A stretch of DNA of 64,000 nucleotides from Podochytrium sp. JEL0797 (Eukaryota; Chytridiomycota; Chytridiomycetes; Chytridiales; Chytriomycetaceae), in contig JADGJG010000001.1 of the NCBI GenBank assembly GCA_027596195.1, positions 107,621-171,620 on the forward strand, given 5' to 3'. Position 1 is the stretch's first letter, and each line of letters opens with the position of its first letter. Made by a program: the position numbers and the translations under genes. This document shows, one piece after another, positions 1-11,922 of the stretch. The notes under the pieces were generated by a model. It saw only the letters and a program-made list of their open reading frames with translations. It was not told the origin of the DNA and searched no databases.

Positions 1-257
1 AGGCGTCAGATTCAGAGGCGCTTTCCACCGACAATGACGACGTGTTGAGACTGGAGAAGCTCGAAGGCAGCGAAGCAATTGCCGAGACTGTGGCTGTGGG
101 AGAAGATGGAGCAACGGAGTTGGAGACGTTGTGGGCAGCGGCAGAAGGAATCAATGATGAGCTTCCCGAAAGGGATGCAGTAGTGGGGTCGGAACTCTGG
201 CCGAAGGCAGACGCGACAAAAGCAAGGAGAATGAAAGCGGGAGTCATGCTGGAATGA
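1..257 (+). CDS. C-terminal end of an unidentified acidic protein (partial)
   Basis: An open frame runs in from the left window edge (reading from base 3) and stops with TGA at 255-257, giving about 84 residues. The segment is rich in Glu, Asp, Ala and Leu (for example SDSEALSTDNDD and KLEGSEAIAE), with a short basic stretch near the end (KARRMKAG). No domain is recognisable and the real start lies outside the window. It converges on the helicase gene, with about 155 bases between the two stop codons. Calling it coding rests on the frame being open to the edge and on the convergent layout; a chance open frame is possible. Confidence 0.45.
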   Translation, partial: ASDSEALSTDNDDVLRLEKLEGSEAIAETVAVGEDGATELETLWAAAEGINDELPERDAVVGSELWPKADATKARRMKAGVMLE

Positions 258-413
258 GTTATGGGACTTTTGATTTCACTGTTGGAACGGACGCGGCTCG
301 TTTTATATGGCCGTTCGGACCAGGGGCCGGCTGAACCCGCCACTGAACTCAAAATACAAATAAAGGAAAAAATAATATCTGGGATAACTCCCCAAATCTA
401 CGTCGAGTTTAAT

Positions 414-2555
414 TTAAAATGCCGCTCCAAATGGAGCATTGGGCCCACCTTGCCCTCCTCTGTGACCACCTCCTCTGCCACCTCGTTGACCCTGCCCCCC
501 ACGCCCACCAGCTCCTCTTCCTCTTCCACGACCGGCACTTCCACCTCTGCCAGTATTTCCATCGTTTCCTTGGAATCCACTTTGCTGCTGCTGCTGCCCG
601 TGGTGCTGCATCTGCGGCTGACCACCACCACGCATCTGTTGCCCACCACCACCTCTCTGCCCCCCACCTCTCCCCCCTCTCTGTCCACCACCACCACCAC
701 CACCCCCTCCACCACTAGCACCATCCGCATAAACCAACCCCGCGACCCCCTTCAACCCCATCTTCCCCACCGTCTTACGCTCCAACCCAGGCACACTTGC
801 GCACCCACACACATCCACCGCAAACTCACCCGCAGCAGCCACAAGCTGTTCCTTACTCCACCCGATCTCGCGCGAATACCCGTTATAGAACCCAAGCCAT
901 GCTTGGTACGCTTGTCCTTTGGTTTCTGTGGACACGCGCGAGAGGGCGACGGCGACTTTGGCCGAGAGGGCTGGGGAGGATGGGGTTGGGTAGGGGTATG
1001 GTTTGATGGGGAGGCCACCGAGATGGCGGCCGAGGAAGAAGCGTTCAAAGTCGGCAAGGAGGATGAGGCCTGTTCCGGAGGAACCTGCACGCGCAGTTCT
1101 GCCGAGTCTGTGGATGTCTAAGTTGGGAGAGAAAACCAAAGTCAGTTGATTTGATTCAAACTGGGATTTGAAAGGAGTCAATATTACATTGCTCACGGTT
1201 GGCAGGAATTCCGACTTGCACAACGTGCGTGACACCCGGGAAATCCATTCCACGCGCCGAAACGTCACTCGAAACCATGACTCCACGTTCGCAAAGGCGG
1301 AATTGATCGGTCGCTTTGGTACGCGCGCTCTGCGACTTTCTCGAGTGGATCTCAAAGACGGGAAGCACAAATTGCATGGCAACAAGGAGTTCGGCAAAGA
1401 GCTGTGTTTGTCTCGCGGTTGGGAAGAACATGATGATTTTGGGCGGCGGGGTGGGTTGCAGCGTGACAATGTTGTTGAGTGCGCCAACGGCCGAGATGAG
1501 CAAATCCTGCATGGGCACAACAAGTTGGTGCTGGGGCACATGCTCGTGAGTTGACGACTCGTATTCGGCAATCGTCGTGATGAATTTGAAGTTTGGCTGC
1601 AAAACTTGCTTCGCAACTTGGTGGACTGACGGCGGGATCGTGGCAGAAAACAAGAGAGTTTGACGGGGGTTCACAGGCGACGATCTTGGCAGCATGGCGA
1701 TAATCTGGTCCATGTCGCGTTTGAATCCTTCGTCCAACAAACGATCGGCCTCGTCGAAGATGAGAACTTGGAGGTTCGCACATCCTTGCTTCAGGTTGGA
1801 GTTTTCCAAATGGTCCTTGAGTCGGCCTGGTGTATGGGCGTTCAGATTGGCATGGCTAAAAAAACTACAGAAAGACACAATTCATACCTGGAGTAGCAAT
1901 CAGAATATCGACACGCTTATCCGCGGCAGCCAGTCGCTTGGCCTCCGCAGACATGTTCGTTCCTCCAATCACGCACTGGCTCTTGAAGGGCAAGAAGCGC
2001 AGCAGAAGCTCCGCCTCGACTTCAATCTGCTGTGCGAGCTCTCTGGTCGGAGAAACCACAAGAATCGAAACGGAGTTTGGGTGGGGAAGAACGGGTTGTT
2101 TGCCAGGCGCGTAAGCGCTACGGTACAGTTTTTCGATGGCCGGGATCAAGAATCCGAGTGTTTTTCCAGTTCCCGTCTTGGCTTGTGCGAGGCTGATGGA
2201 TATGGTTAGTTTAAACACGTCGTAAATAATCAAAGAAGTACCAGTCACTGCCATTCAGAATGTGGAGCATTGTCTTGTCCTGGACCTGGGTGAGAAACTC
2301 ATGGCCAATGACCTCCTTCAGGGCCCTTCCGACAGGCGGACAGATGATTCCCTGCGCGGCGAGGTCCTGGAAGCGAGTCGTGCTGAGGTGGACCGTCGAG
2401 TCGCCGGCGGCCGCGGGAGCCACTGGAACAGGGTCAACGTCCATTGCCTGTGTTTGCGGTTGCTGTGGAGTTTGCGAAGTCTTTGGTGCGCGTGGTGTCC
2501 AGCTGACGTTGTGGGTGCGAATGGGGCCGCCGGGGCGATGGGGTGGGTTTGACAT
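414..2555 (-). CDS. DEAD-box ATP-dependent RNA helicase, Mss116/CYT-19-like
   Basis: Probable RNA helicase that uses ATP to remodel RNA; relatives Mss116 and CYT-19 act as chaperones of mitochondrial group I/II introns. Exons (minus strand): 2555-2242, 2192-1888, 1826-1188, 1117-414, giving 653 aa; the three introns are 49, 61 and 70 nt. Splicing restores each motif: Walker A AQAKTGTGKT (residues about 106-115), PTRELAQQ, TPGRL, DEAD (about 228), SAT (about 260), ARGMDFPGV, and HRLGRTARAG directly after the last intron. The region after the helicase core (AWLGFYNGY, then KTVGKMGLKGV) is the extension typical of the Mss116/CYT-19/plant RH25-31 group. The tail is an RGG/Gln-rich RNA-binding region of about 90 residues. 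The start at 2555 has A at -3. Mitochondrial targeting is not evident: an in-frame upstream start at 2618 would add a short hydrophobic leader. Confidence 0.9.
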
Positions 2556-2608
2556 TTTTGACAGCTTTGTTTGCGTGAAAAAAAGAAAGAATCCGACAAG
2601 AAATCCCG

Positions 2609-4018
2609 TTATTCGCATCCCTCTGCAATTGCCCTCGTCACTTGCACTGGGCAGTCAAATATCTCAATGGGCTTGACCAAGTTGTGGTTGAGCGCAAAGT
2701 TCGCGATTCGGACGAGAAAGTGGCTGAACCCACTGCCAAACACGGATTTCCCGTAGTGTTCCGCTGCTCTCTCTCGACTGCGTTGTGCCTTCCTCGTGGC
2801 GTGTGGGACGCGTAGTCTTGAATAAAGCTCCAGCACTTTTGGCAAATCCGACTCGTTCGGAAGTTGATTCAACAACTCCATCAACGTGCCCACGTCCTCC
2901 AACCCTGTACCGAGACCCAAGCCAATATTTGGCACCATTCCATGCGCTGCGTCTCCAATCAACAAAACGCGTCCCTTGTTATAAGTCTCGAGATCGGGCA
3001 AGTCATAAATACTCGCAGGCGAAATTCGGTACGCCTTGCGCATCATCTGGACAACGTGTGGAGGAACGCCCCAAGTATCAATCATATCCGCCAATCGCTC
3101 AGAATGCTTGGGAAGATCCGTGTATGGGCGATAGGCCTCATCTTGAGACTCTTCGGGATCTGGGTCGTCGAATGTGGAGACTTGAACTGCTGCGACTTGA
3201 TCCGACACTTTGAACGTCCAGACCATATGGCGTTGATCTCGGTCAATGTAGAAGGCACAGTTTTCGTTCAGCTGGATATCGTGCTCGGCGAGGTTCACGA
3301 CACCAATGTACCCAATCACACCAGTGAATTCGGCTTTGAGACTCTCTCCAAAAACCTTGCGACGCGTCGCAGAATGGATTCCATCCGCGCCAATGAGGAG
3401 GTCCCCCGTGGCGGTGGTTCCGTCCGCGAATTTGGCCGTTACGCAGGTTTCAGTCTCGACCACCTCGATGAGCTTCTTGCCGACAAACGTTCTGGCTCCA
3501 GCCGCGTATGCAGCACGCACGAGAATATCGTGAAGCTGATTTCTTGTCAATATTCAATGGCTGCGCTAGGGATTCACAAACCTTGGATCGGAGAATTTGA
3601 AGCGGGCATTGCAACGCAGGATCAGTTTCTCCCGAACTCTTGGCGTAGTTAATGTTGTCGAACTGAATGGGTGCCGATCCGTCAATCTTGAAAAACGTCG
3701 ACAGGGGAGCCGCTAGCGAATTCGCCTTCACATCATCGAGAACGCCGAGAGACTTCAGGACTCGAAGAGCACTTGCGTTCAACAGAACCGAGCCTGTTAT
3801 TTTCGGATGAGTTATAAGATGGGCATTTGAGGTGTTCTGCAGTGATGCAATATACCTCCCGAATCGCCAAATTCGACCGCCACTGGCCCTCCGTTCGCTC
3901 TCTTGATCGCCTCCGCCAGATTGATTTGATCATACAGTGTGCATTCGATTCCCAACCGGCGAAGTGCAAGAGCCGTCGCTGCACCCACAAGACCGCTGCC
4001 GGCGACGACAACTTTCAT
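2609..4018 (-). CDS. FAD-dependent monooxygenase (PF01494-like), family copy A
   Basis: Group A flavoprotein hydroxylase of the salicylate hydroxylase/UbiH/zeaxanthin epoxidase type; substrate unknown. Exons 4018-3856, 3793-3582 and 3535-2609 give 433 aa; introns are 62 and 46 nt. Visible motifs: the N-terminal dinucleotide-binding glycines GSGLVGAATA (residues 7-16), the DG motif GADGIHSATR (about 174-183) and the GD motif LIGDAAHGMVPN (about 317-328) that closes the FAD site. No signal peptide or membrane segment is obvious. All eight family members in the window share the same two intron positions, after FGxxGG and after ILRSK. It is head-to-tail with broken copy B just upstream (218 bp apart). 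The start is fixed by the MKVVVAGSG block, conserved in every copy. Confidence 0.9.
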
Positions 4019-4235
4019 AGATGGAATTTTTTTGAAATTTTTTTGGTCAAGTGATAACGTGATCTCCAATTTGGACGCGGATTTGCGATCTCGTGCGAAA
4101 TGTCTCTGTAGTCATTCTCGTTTTCGGTAGTGGTTCCAGCCATATTTTCATGAAATTTGAATCCATTTTTCCTACTCAACATATTACAAGGACACAATCG
4201 CGCAAAATAAAAACTTTATCCGAAAAAAATCCAGA

Positions 4236-5643
4236 CTATTCCGATCCCTCTGCAATTGCCCTCATCGCTTGCGCTGGGCAGTCAAAAAACTCAACGGGCT
4301 TGACCAAGTTGTAGTGGAAAGCCAAGTTCGCGACTCGGACGAGAAAGTGGCTTAACCCGCTGCCAAACACGGATTGCCCATAGTGTCCTGCAGCTCTCTC
4401 TCGACTGCGTTGTGCCTTCTTTGTGGCGTGTGGGACGCGTAGTCTTGAATAAAGCTCCAACACTCTCGGCAAATCCGACTCGTTCGGAAGTTGATTCAAC
4501 AACTCCATCAACGTGCCCACATCCTCCAACCCTGTACCGAGACCCAAGCCAATATTTGGCACCATTCCATGCGCTGCGTCACCAATCAACAAAACGCGTC
4601 CCTTGTTATAAGTCTCGAGATCGGGCAAGTCGTAAATACTCGCAGGCGAAATGCGGTGCGCCTTGTGCATCATCTGGACAACGTGTGGAGGAACGCCCCA
4701 AGTATCAATCATATCCGACAATCGCTCAGAATGCTTGGGGAGATCCGTGTATGGGCGATAGGCCTCGTCTTGGGACTCTTCGGGATCTGGATCGTCGAAA
4801 GTGGAGACTTGAACAGCCGCGACTTGATCCGACACTTTGAACGTCCAGACCATGTGGCGTTGATCTCGGTCAATGTAGAAGGCACAGTTTTCCTTCAGCT
4901 GGATATCGTGCTCGGCGAGGTTCACGACGCCAATGTACCCAATCACACCAGTGAATTCGGCTTTGAGACTATCTCCGAAAACCTTGCGAATCCGCGCCAA
5001 TTAGAAGGTCTCCCGTGGCTGTGGTTCCGTCGGCGAATTTGGTAGTGACAATGGATTCGGACTCGACAACGCCCACGAGTTTCTTTCCGACAAACGTTCT
5101 CGCTCCAGCCGCGTATGCAGCACGCACGAGAATATCATGAAGCTAATTTGATGCACCCATTAACTAGCTGCTCCATCCAAGTCCCAAACTCGAGATTCAC
5201 AAACCTTGGATCGCAGAATTTGAAGCGGGCATTGCAACGCGGGATCATTTTCCCCCGATCTCTTGGCAAAGTATATCATATCGCCCGTAATGGGTGCCGA
5301 TCCGTCAATCTTGCAGAAAATCGCCGAGGGAGCCGCAAGTGAATTCGCCTTCACGTCCTCGAGAACGTCGAGAAATTTCAGGACTCGAAGAGCGCTTGCG
5401 TTCAACAGGACCGAGCCTGTGATTTGATTTCAAGTAGTAAGAAGGTGGAGCTTTTCAATGATGTGAGATAAATTGGGTACCTCCCGAATCGCCAAATTCG
5501 ACAGCCACTGGCCCTCCGTTCGCTCTCATGATTGCATCACCGAGATTGACTTGATCATACAGGGCGCATTCAATTCCCAATCGGCGAAGTGCAAGAGCAG
5601 TGGCAGCACCCACAAGACCGGATCCTGCAATAACGACTTTCAT
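4236..5643 (-). pseudogene. FAD-dependent monooxygenase copy B, frameshifted
   Basis: Close paralogue of copy A with the same layout: exon 1 5643-5481, exon 2 5416-5205, exon 3 from 5142 to the TAA at 4236. Introns 1 and 2 still splice in frame (64 and 62 nt). Exon 3 has lost 20 bases relative to copy A near 4987-4990, exactly where the DG motif (GADGIHSATR) should be. Reading on gives GADSQGFRR and then a stop, so the FAD-site motif and everything after it are out of frame. Downstream of the deletion, the rest is intact in the other frame, including LIGDAAHGMVPN and a normal C terminus. This suggests a recent lesion. An assembly error is the main alternative; no intron can absorb the shift. 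Confidence 0.82.
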
Positions 5644-5972
5644 AGAATTGAATTTTTTCGGAGAAATTTATGAGTGGCAATTTGGTCAACTGATTGCGAG
5701 ATCAGGGTAAAACCAGTGCTGTAGATGTCTGCAAAAAATGAGAAAGACTTGGTTCTTGGCACCGGGTTCAGCCATTTCATGCCGCGGGTTGGGATTTTCG
5801 CGTTTATAACCACAAATTGGTGGAATATGTGCCTGGAAGTTGATATCGAACAAAAATCACTATTTAAAGGTTTAAGGTAGAATACAAAGGAATTCGTGCT
5901 ATTAAAATGAACTTGGCCAATTTGCATCGGTGGCGTCACGTGCCAACTCAGCCAAGATCAAACATCTCCAAA

Positions 5973-7391
5973 ATGAAAGTCGTTATCTCCGGAGCCGGTC
6001 TCGTTGGTGCTGCCACTGCTCTCGCCGTCCGGCAGGCTGGCATCGAATGCACAATGTACGATCAAGTCAACTTAGCCGATGCGATTAAGAAGGCCAACGG
6101 GGGGGTTCTCGAACCAATCGATTTTGGCGAAACCGGAGGTGAGCAAATTGACCTGCAGTCCGTCCTCGACGACATGTTCCAATTGTTGACTCGTTATCAG
6201 GTACCGTTGGGCTTGGACCCAGTGCTCTGCGAGTTCTCAAAACTCTGGGCGTTCTTGACGTTGTGCTGGAGAATTCGTTGCCCATCCCGTTTGCCCACTG
6301 GTTCAAAATCGACGGGACCTCGCCAATCGCATTGGATTCAATCAGCGTGAGCATCAACTCGAATGAAATGGATCCTCAGCTGCAATGTGGTGCGCAGATT
6401 CTTCGGTCAAAGGTGGGCCGATTATTGAGCTTGCAAATTGGATACTCAATCTCGTTTGATTAAATAGCTTCACGACATTTTGGTTCGAGCCGCTTTCAAG
6501 GCTGGTGCCAAAACGTTTGTCGGCAAGAAGGTCGTCGACGTGGTCGAAACAGAATCAGACGTGACGGCCACGTTCGCCGATGGAACCTCCGCAACTGGAG
6601 ACCTGCTCATTGGTGCTGACGGAATCCATTCTGCCACCCGTCGCGCAGTACTTGGAAAGGACTTGAAGGCTGTATTTACTGGAGGTATCGGCCACATCGG
6701 TCTCGTCAACCTCGCCGAGCACAACATCAAGCTTAACGAGAGCTGCGCGTTTTACATTGACCGAACCAAGAAACAGTTTGTCGCCACTTTCAAGGTCTCG
6801 GACTCGGTGGGGGCCATCCAAGTTGCCACCTTTGACGATCCAGACCCAGAAGACTCCAAGGAAGATGCGTACCGTCCATACTCCGATCTTCCAAAGCACG
6901 CGGAGCGTTTATCCAACATCATTGAAGAATGGGGAGTTCCCCCAAACTTGGTCATGATGATGCGCAAGTCCCACCGCATTATCCCGGCAAGCATCTACGA
7001 TCTCCCCGATTTGGAGACATACCACAAGGGACGCGTCGTTCTCGTGGGGGATTCTGCTCACGGAATGGTTCCGAACGCGGGTCTTGGGCTCAGCACTGGG
7101 CTCGAGGACGTGGGAACATTGTTCGAACTGTTCAAGCAGCTTCCAAACCCTTCAGACTTGCCGACCGTTCTCGCGTTGTATTCTCAGCTGCGTGTTCCCC
7201 ATGCAACTGCGAATGCGAAACGCAGCAGAGATATGGCGGACCAATACTACAATTCGACTTTTCTTGGGAATGGGTTCAGTCATTTTCTGTTGCGCCTCGC
7301 CATTACGGCGCTGAACCGCAAGTGGATCAAGCATTCGGAAATCTTTGATTGTCCTGGGGAAGTTGCCAAGGTCATTTCGCAACGCGTTTGA
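5973..7391 (+). CDS. FAD-dependent monooxygenase, family copy C
   Basis: Intact family member, 433 aa, from exons 5973-6138, 6201-6412 and 6468-7391 (introns 62 and 55 nt). The Rossmann glycines GAGLVGAATA (7-16), the DG motif GADGIHSATR and the GD motif LVGDSAHGMVPN are all present, the latter with Ser for the usual Ala. It is divergent from pseudogene B, with 329 bp between the two start codons that probably carry both promoters. The inserted Leu-Glu-Pro after the NGG turn (GGVLEPIDFGE) is shared only with copy E at 58.5 kb. The two therefore look like one subfamily although they lie 50 kb apart. Reaction by analogy: NAD(P)H- and O2-dependent hydroxylation or epoxidation of a small, possibly aromatic, substrate. 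Confidence 0.9.
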
Positions 7392-7807
7392 TTGAACCCA
7401 GAAAAACAAATCAAAAATTTATTGCCAATAGATTGCTTTCCCCAATTTTTTGTAAACTCTCCTTGCCCAATGGATATGTATCCGACGTGCCGCCGTGAGA
7501 CTAAAAATTCCTCAGCAAACTCGACCCCAAAGAGCCGATTACAAAGCTGAAGAAGCTGGACGCTCAGTTTGTCCGAGGCGACGGTGCCAGACCACTGAGA
7601 CGCGCCATGCTTCCATCGGACACATCGTTCCTGTCTATTTCCACATTGTTGCATACGAAGGCGTTGCTGCGCTAAATTTTGCGATGGAATTAATGGCTGC
7701 TCGAGCATTGGTTTTGTAAATCAAAGATGAAAGCATAGGAAATAAAATTGCGTTTATATTCACCACTTTAAAATTAAAATAAAATAAATATATAGCAACG
7801 CGCGTCC
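7392..7807. other. Intergenic, no gene recognised
   Basis: The stretch lies between two convergent stop codons. Short open frames occur on both strands but have no family resemblance, no splice-consistent extension and low-complexity composition. The last 80 bases are A/T-rich with AATAAA-like words (for example AAAATAAAATAAATA near 7776), suitable for 3' processing of both neighbours. Confidence 0.5.
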
Positions 7808-10064
7808 TCAAAACCCCTTGAACGCATCTGAAAACAAATCCGTCGTCACCTTCCCCGCACCCGCACTCTTCAACATGTTCGCAAAATCATCCACCCCGCC
7901 CCCCCTCTTGACCCTCTTCTCAATCGCCTCAGGGGTATCACAAGCCGGCAAAAACGGCGGCGTAGTCTTCCGTTCCTCGACCTTTTGCCAATTCACTTTC
8001 GCATAAAACGGCTGTGCGCGAATTTCGTCTCCATCCCCGAGGGTGCCGAGACGTTTGCTGGGGTCCGGTTCAAGGAGACGTTTGATGATATCCTTGCAGG
8101 TTCCTTTGATCATGGGGTGCCATTTGATTTTCATTTCGGTAATGTTTTCGTAGATTTGTTCGGAGGAGTCGTCGCCAAAGGGAGTTTTGCCGGAAACGAG
8201 TTCGAAAATGAGGACGCCAAAGGACCACCTGTTCGAGAATGGGAGTGTGTGTGTGAGGGACGACGGGTGGGTAATTAAGGTTGCACTGTTGTTGTTTTGT
8301 TACCAGTCGACCGCTTTTCCATACGCTCGGTTTCGCACAATTTCTCGTGCTATGTAATCGGGCGTTCCGCAAAAGGAATTTGTGGTTCCCGTGATGACTT
8401 TGGCGAATCCGAAATCGGCGAGCTTGACGTGTCCCGTTGTGTCGAGAAGAATGTTCTGTTTTTTGGGGGGGGGTGTGGGTTGAGAGCTGTACCATGCTGG
8501 CTTTCAGAGAGAAATTTCGTTACCTCCGGCTTGAGGTCGCGATAGACAACGTTGTGGGCGTGCAGGTATTGGAGAGCAATCAAAACTTCGCACGTGTAGA
8601 ATCTGCCGTCCTCTTCGCCAAATTTCTGCAAGATATCAGAGTCAAAAACTCGCAAATCACCAAAGAAAAACACACAAGCACACTCCCATCAAACAAGCTC
8701 ACCTGAACTTTCCTCAAATACGAAAACAAATCTCCTCCATCAATATACTCAATAATCATGTACAAATGATGCGTATCCTGAAACGAATGATACAACTCGA
8801 CAATGAAATTGAGCTTAATCGCCGTCAAAATCGCCTTTTCATTAATCACTTGCTTCTCCTGCTTGAGTTTAATTAAATCCGCCTTCTTGATGGCCTTGAG
8901 CGCGTAATATCTTCCTGTGCTCGCTTTCATGCGGACGAGGAACACGGTCGCGAACCCACCCTTTCCGACTTTTCGTACAATGTGGAAATCGTCGAGCGTG
9001 TAGGTTCGTTGGACTTGCGTGCTGGAGATTTCGTACGCAGAGAGCCCCGCTGCGCGTTTATCGGGCGTCAATCCGGATCCTAACCCAGCCATGCTCCCAT
9101 CGGAAGGATGCGCGTGTGCGCCAACGGCGAGGTCTAAATGGTGTCCCGATTGAGAAACCTGTTTCGCTGTGCTGCCCAAGGGGGGTTGCTCCGACGCGCT
9201 CCGCATCGCTTTCATACTCTTGCGGCCAAACAGAGAAATCTTGGGCATTGATTTCGCCGTCGACTTGTCCTTATTCAACGCCCCGGGCTCCCCAGCCGCC
9301 TCCGCCTCAGCCGAAGGCTTATTGAGAAAATCAAACTTTTGACCAAAGATGGATTTCTTGGGACTCGTGGGCATGGGTTCTGCGTGGAAGTGGGAAGCGT
9401 CCTGCGAGGAAGAACCTCCGAGACTTGCGACGGATTTTTTGAGGCCCGCTGGGATGCTGGGGACGGGGATTTCGGTGAGGTTGGAGTTGGATTTTTGGTG
9501 TCGCGAGGAAACGGAGCAGCGGCCAGAGAATTCAGAGACGGGTGGAGCAACTGGGGAGTGGAGACTCGTGTTGCTGCTACCACTTGCCATGCTTTTTGTG
9601 GCGGCTTGGAGGTGCGCGTTGGACGTGCCCACGTTTGGGAGGGGAATACTCGCATCGACGGCCAACGATGTGCTGCTCTTTTGAATACTCTTGGACCGTC
9701 TGAGAGAATTGAAGATGCTGCCAACAACCGATTTCTTGCTCTCGTGTCGTTCCACGGCGGGGCTGTCCTTACGAATATTCCCATCCTCGTCCATCGCCAC
9801 AGCCACGCTTTTGGCTTTCGATCGGGCTGATGAACCGGCTGTGAGGTTGTTACTGCTGACATCAGGTCCAGGAATTGAAGGAAGCTGATGATTAGATCCG
9901 TTACGCGACATGGACATTTGGGACGACGATTTGGAAAGCGCTTTCGCGGCCGTCGAGTCGTTGCCCCCTTCTTCGGCAGATTTCTTTTTCATGGACATTT
10001 TGGAGAAGAGACCAACTCCGCCTCCAGAAGCTGGAGTTTGAGAGTCTTGCTTGTGGTGAAACAT
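7808..10064 (-). CDS. cAMP-dependent-type (PKA-like) AGC serine/threonine kinase with long Ser-rich N terminus
   Basis: Exons 10064-8703, 8625-8524, 8455-8304 and 8228-7808 give 678 aa; introns are 77, 68 and 75 nt. Residues 1 to about 345 are Ser/Lys/Pro-rich and look disordered. The kinase domain begins near residue 357 with the glycine loop GKGGFATV, the ATP lysine in YALKAIKK and the linker [12 protein letters not shown]. It continues with YRDLKPEN (catalytic loop), [19 protein letters not shown] (activation loop) and [16 protein letters not shown]. The protein ends in FKGF, the carboxy-terminal F-x-x-F hydrophobic motif typical of PKA catalytic subunits, and FYAKVNW precedes the tail. 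Oddity: the APE motif reads ARE. The start at 10064 (ACAAAAATG) is preferred; upstream in-frame codons are non-ATG. Expected role: cytoplasmic or nuclear signalling, possibly held by a regulatory subunit. Confidence 0.88.
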
Positions 10065-10373
10065 TTTTGTGGCGAGGGAATGGACCACTGGGGGAAATGG
10101 AGTGCCGCGTCAGTTGTCGGACCTGCCTGCTCTCCAATCCTCCACAGCCTCACCTATAACAGGGATGGTTGATTACTCCTAGATTATTGAACCTGCGGTT
10201 GTCCAAGTGTGTTTGAGGCAAGAATTGAGAAGCGCGCAATTGTGCTCAATTTTTGTACTGTCAATTGTTCTTCGCGTTCTTTTCCATTGTTCCATCACCT
10301 CCGCCAAGTTCTTCCACTCCCTCCTATCCACTTATCTAAACCAAAAACTAAAAAAGAGAATCCATCTGAAGGA
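10065..10373. other. Intergenic between PKA-like kinase start and MAP2K stop
   Basis: Upstream region of the kinase; the MAP2K on the same strand ends here. It holds pyrimidine-rich tracts and no supported open frame. The kinase promoter is presumably here, but I see no clear TATA box. Confidence 0.4.
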
Positions 10374-11592
10374 TCATTCGAGAGTCTTTGCCCAATCCTC
10401 CAATCCAATTCCACCTTCAATCACATCCAAACAATACGGATGCGTCAACAACTCTTCAGGTCCCGATCGCTTCATGTGATCTTTAACGACACTGCAAAAA
10501 CAATTTCCAGTCAGTTTAACGCGTTCGCATAGAAATAAATATTCAATTCACCATTTTGAGATCAAATCGTCAAACAGCGGGCTAAACTTCCCAGGCGGCA
10601 AGCTTGGCGGCTCACATTCTTGCACAAACGTCATCATTTCAAAGAGAGTCATCATGGGATAAACGTTTTTGGCAGTGGCGATTTCGATCAAGGTGAGACC
10701 CAACGCCCAGACGTCACTTGTGACAGTGTACACGTCTCCACTGGTGATTCTTTCGGGAGCTTTGAATTTGAATTGAAGTTTAGAAATTGATCAAGGAGGA
10801 GATTCGGTTCTGAATACGCGCTCACCAAGGTACCCCTGTGTTCCCGTAAAAGTTCGCGCGAGCGTATCCAACAACTGCTTCGAAACGCCGAAATCTGTAA
10901 TCTTGACCTGACCCTTTGTGTTGACGAGAATGTTGGAAGGCTTGATGTCTGTGGGGTGGCGAAAACGCGTAAATTGGGCGCCCTTCATCGAAATTGAGAA
11001 ACCCACCCCTGTGCAGAATCGAATGCTCCGCGAGATACATGAGGCCGCGCAGGACATGAACAGCAATGCGCACGACAGTGCCCTCTGCAATGGGCCCGTG
11101 CTTCTTGTAGATGCCGTCGAGCGAGCCCAGGTCCATGTATTCGATGCACACGCACACGCCGCCGTCGTGCGAGAAGGCGCCGTACGACGAGACAATGTAT
11201 TCGGAGCGCACAATGTGGAGGATTTTGAGTTCGGATTTGAGCTGTCGCTCTGCCTTTTTGCGGTTTGCCTCGTCGTCGACGGAAACGGTGATGTTCTGTT
11301 TTTTGACAGGTTGGCACCTTGTTACAGAAACCAAAGGAGCAAACACCTTGCGCGCCATCAGGATGCCCGACGGAATGTGTTTGACCAGCGAAACGGTTCC
11401 GCCGTTGCCCGCGCCGAGTTCGCCCAGGAACTCGAGGTCCTTGTCGCGCAGCTTCAGGGCGTCCTTGTCCACGGCGGGGAGCAGCTGAGACGCATCGAGT
11501 TGCTCAGACACAGAAATAACGTTGCCGCCAATGGACCCAGAAGTGAGGGGGTCGATGGCGAGTTTGAGTCCAAGGCCTTTGGGCGGTGCCAT
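10374..11592 (-). CDS. MAP kinase kinase (MAP2K, STE7-type dual-specificity kinase)
   Basis: Exons 11592-11347, 11295-11007, 10948-10826, 10759-10552 and 10491-10374 give 327 aa. Introns are 51, 58, 66 and 60 nt; the first is in frame and stop-free, so retention is conceivable. Motifs: glycine loop [17 protein letters not shown] lysine in LMARK (at the first splice), [10 protein letters not shown] formed across intron 2, TDFGVSK, the activation loop [14 protein letters not shown] with two Thr in the S/T-x3-S/T spacing phosphorylated by MAP3Ks, and APERI formed across intron 3. It would phosphorylate Thr and Tyr of a MAP kinase. The GTQGYLAPERI loop resembles Pbs2/SEK-type as much as Ste7-type enzymes, so the cascade cannot be assigned. 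The N terminus is short, with no clear docking site. Confidence 0.9.
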
Positions 11593-11922
11593 ATTTTGCT
11601 GAAACTGTTTTTGGAGAAATCTGGTGATCGAGAAATTCAATCGCGTTGAACTTGAATTGGACGCGTCTTTATTGCGTGTTCAAGGTTGGATGGAGGTGGG
11701 AAGGCTGCGAAATGCTCTTGCTCTTTAGATGCCCGAGAAGAGGTGGTGGGGTGGAGATTTTGCAAATGTGCAAATCAATGATCATTCGAAAAGTAACAGT
11801 TCATAAAGGATCAGGTGGTCAAATATTAATAAAAGAATCGATCAGGGCCAGATCGAAGACCCCTACGTAGATAGGGAAAAAAAGGAAAAAACACAACAAC
11901 CTTCCGTCCCCAAACGCCTGCC
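11593..11922. other. Divergent intergenic region (MAP2K / LRR protein)
   Basis: This 330 bp region separates two divergent start codons and probably holds both promoters. It has an A-rich block (GGGAAAAAAAGGAAAAAACA) just before the LRR start. No open frame is supported. Confidence 0.4.

Noticed and set aside
398..730. Gly/Val-, Thr/Pro- and His-rich frames opposite the RGG tail
   Set aside because: Low-complexity shadows of the GGN/CAG-rich helicase C terminus.
414..1616. A continuous 400-codon minus-strand frame covering the helicase 3' half
   Set aside because: Its first two thirds are out of frame with the helicase motifs; only the part after the 70-nt intron (from 1117) belongs to the gene.
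11296..11346. Retaining the in-frame 51-nt stretch of the MAP2K as coding
   Set aside because: It has GT-AG ends and a branch-like CTGTAAC, and splicing it places the ATP lysine in its normal spacing; kept as an intron but noted as uncertain.
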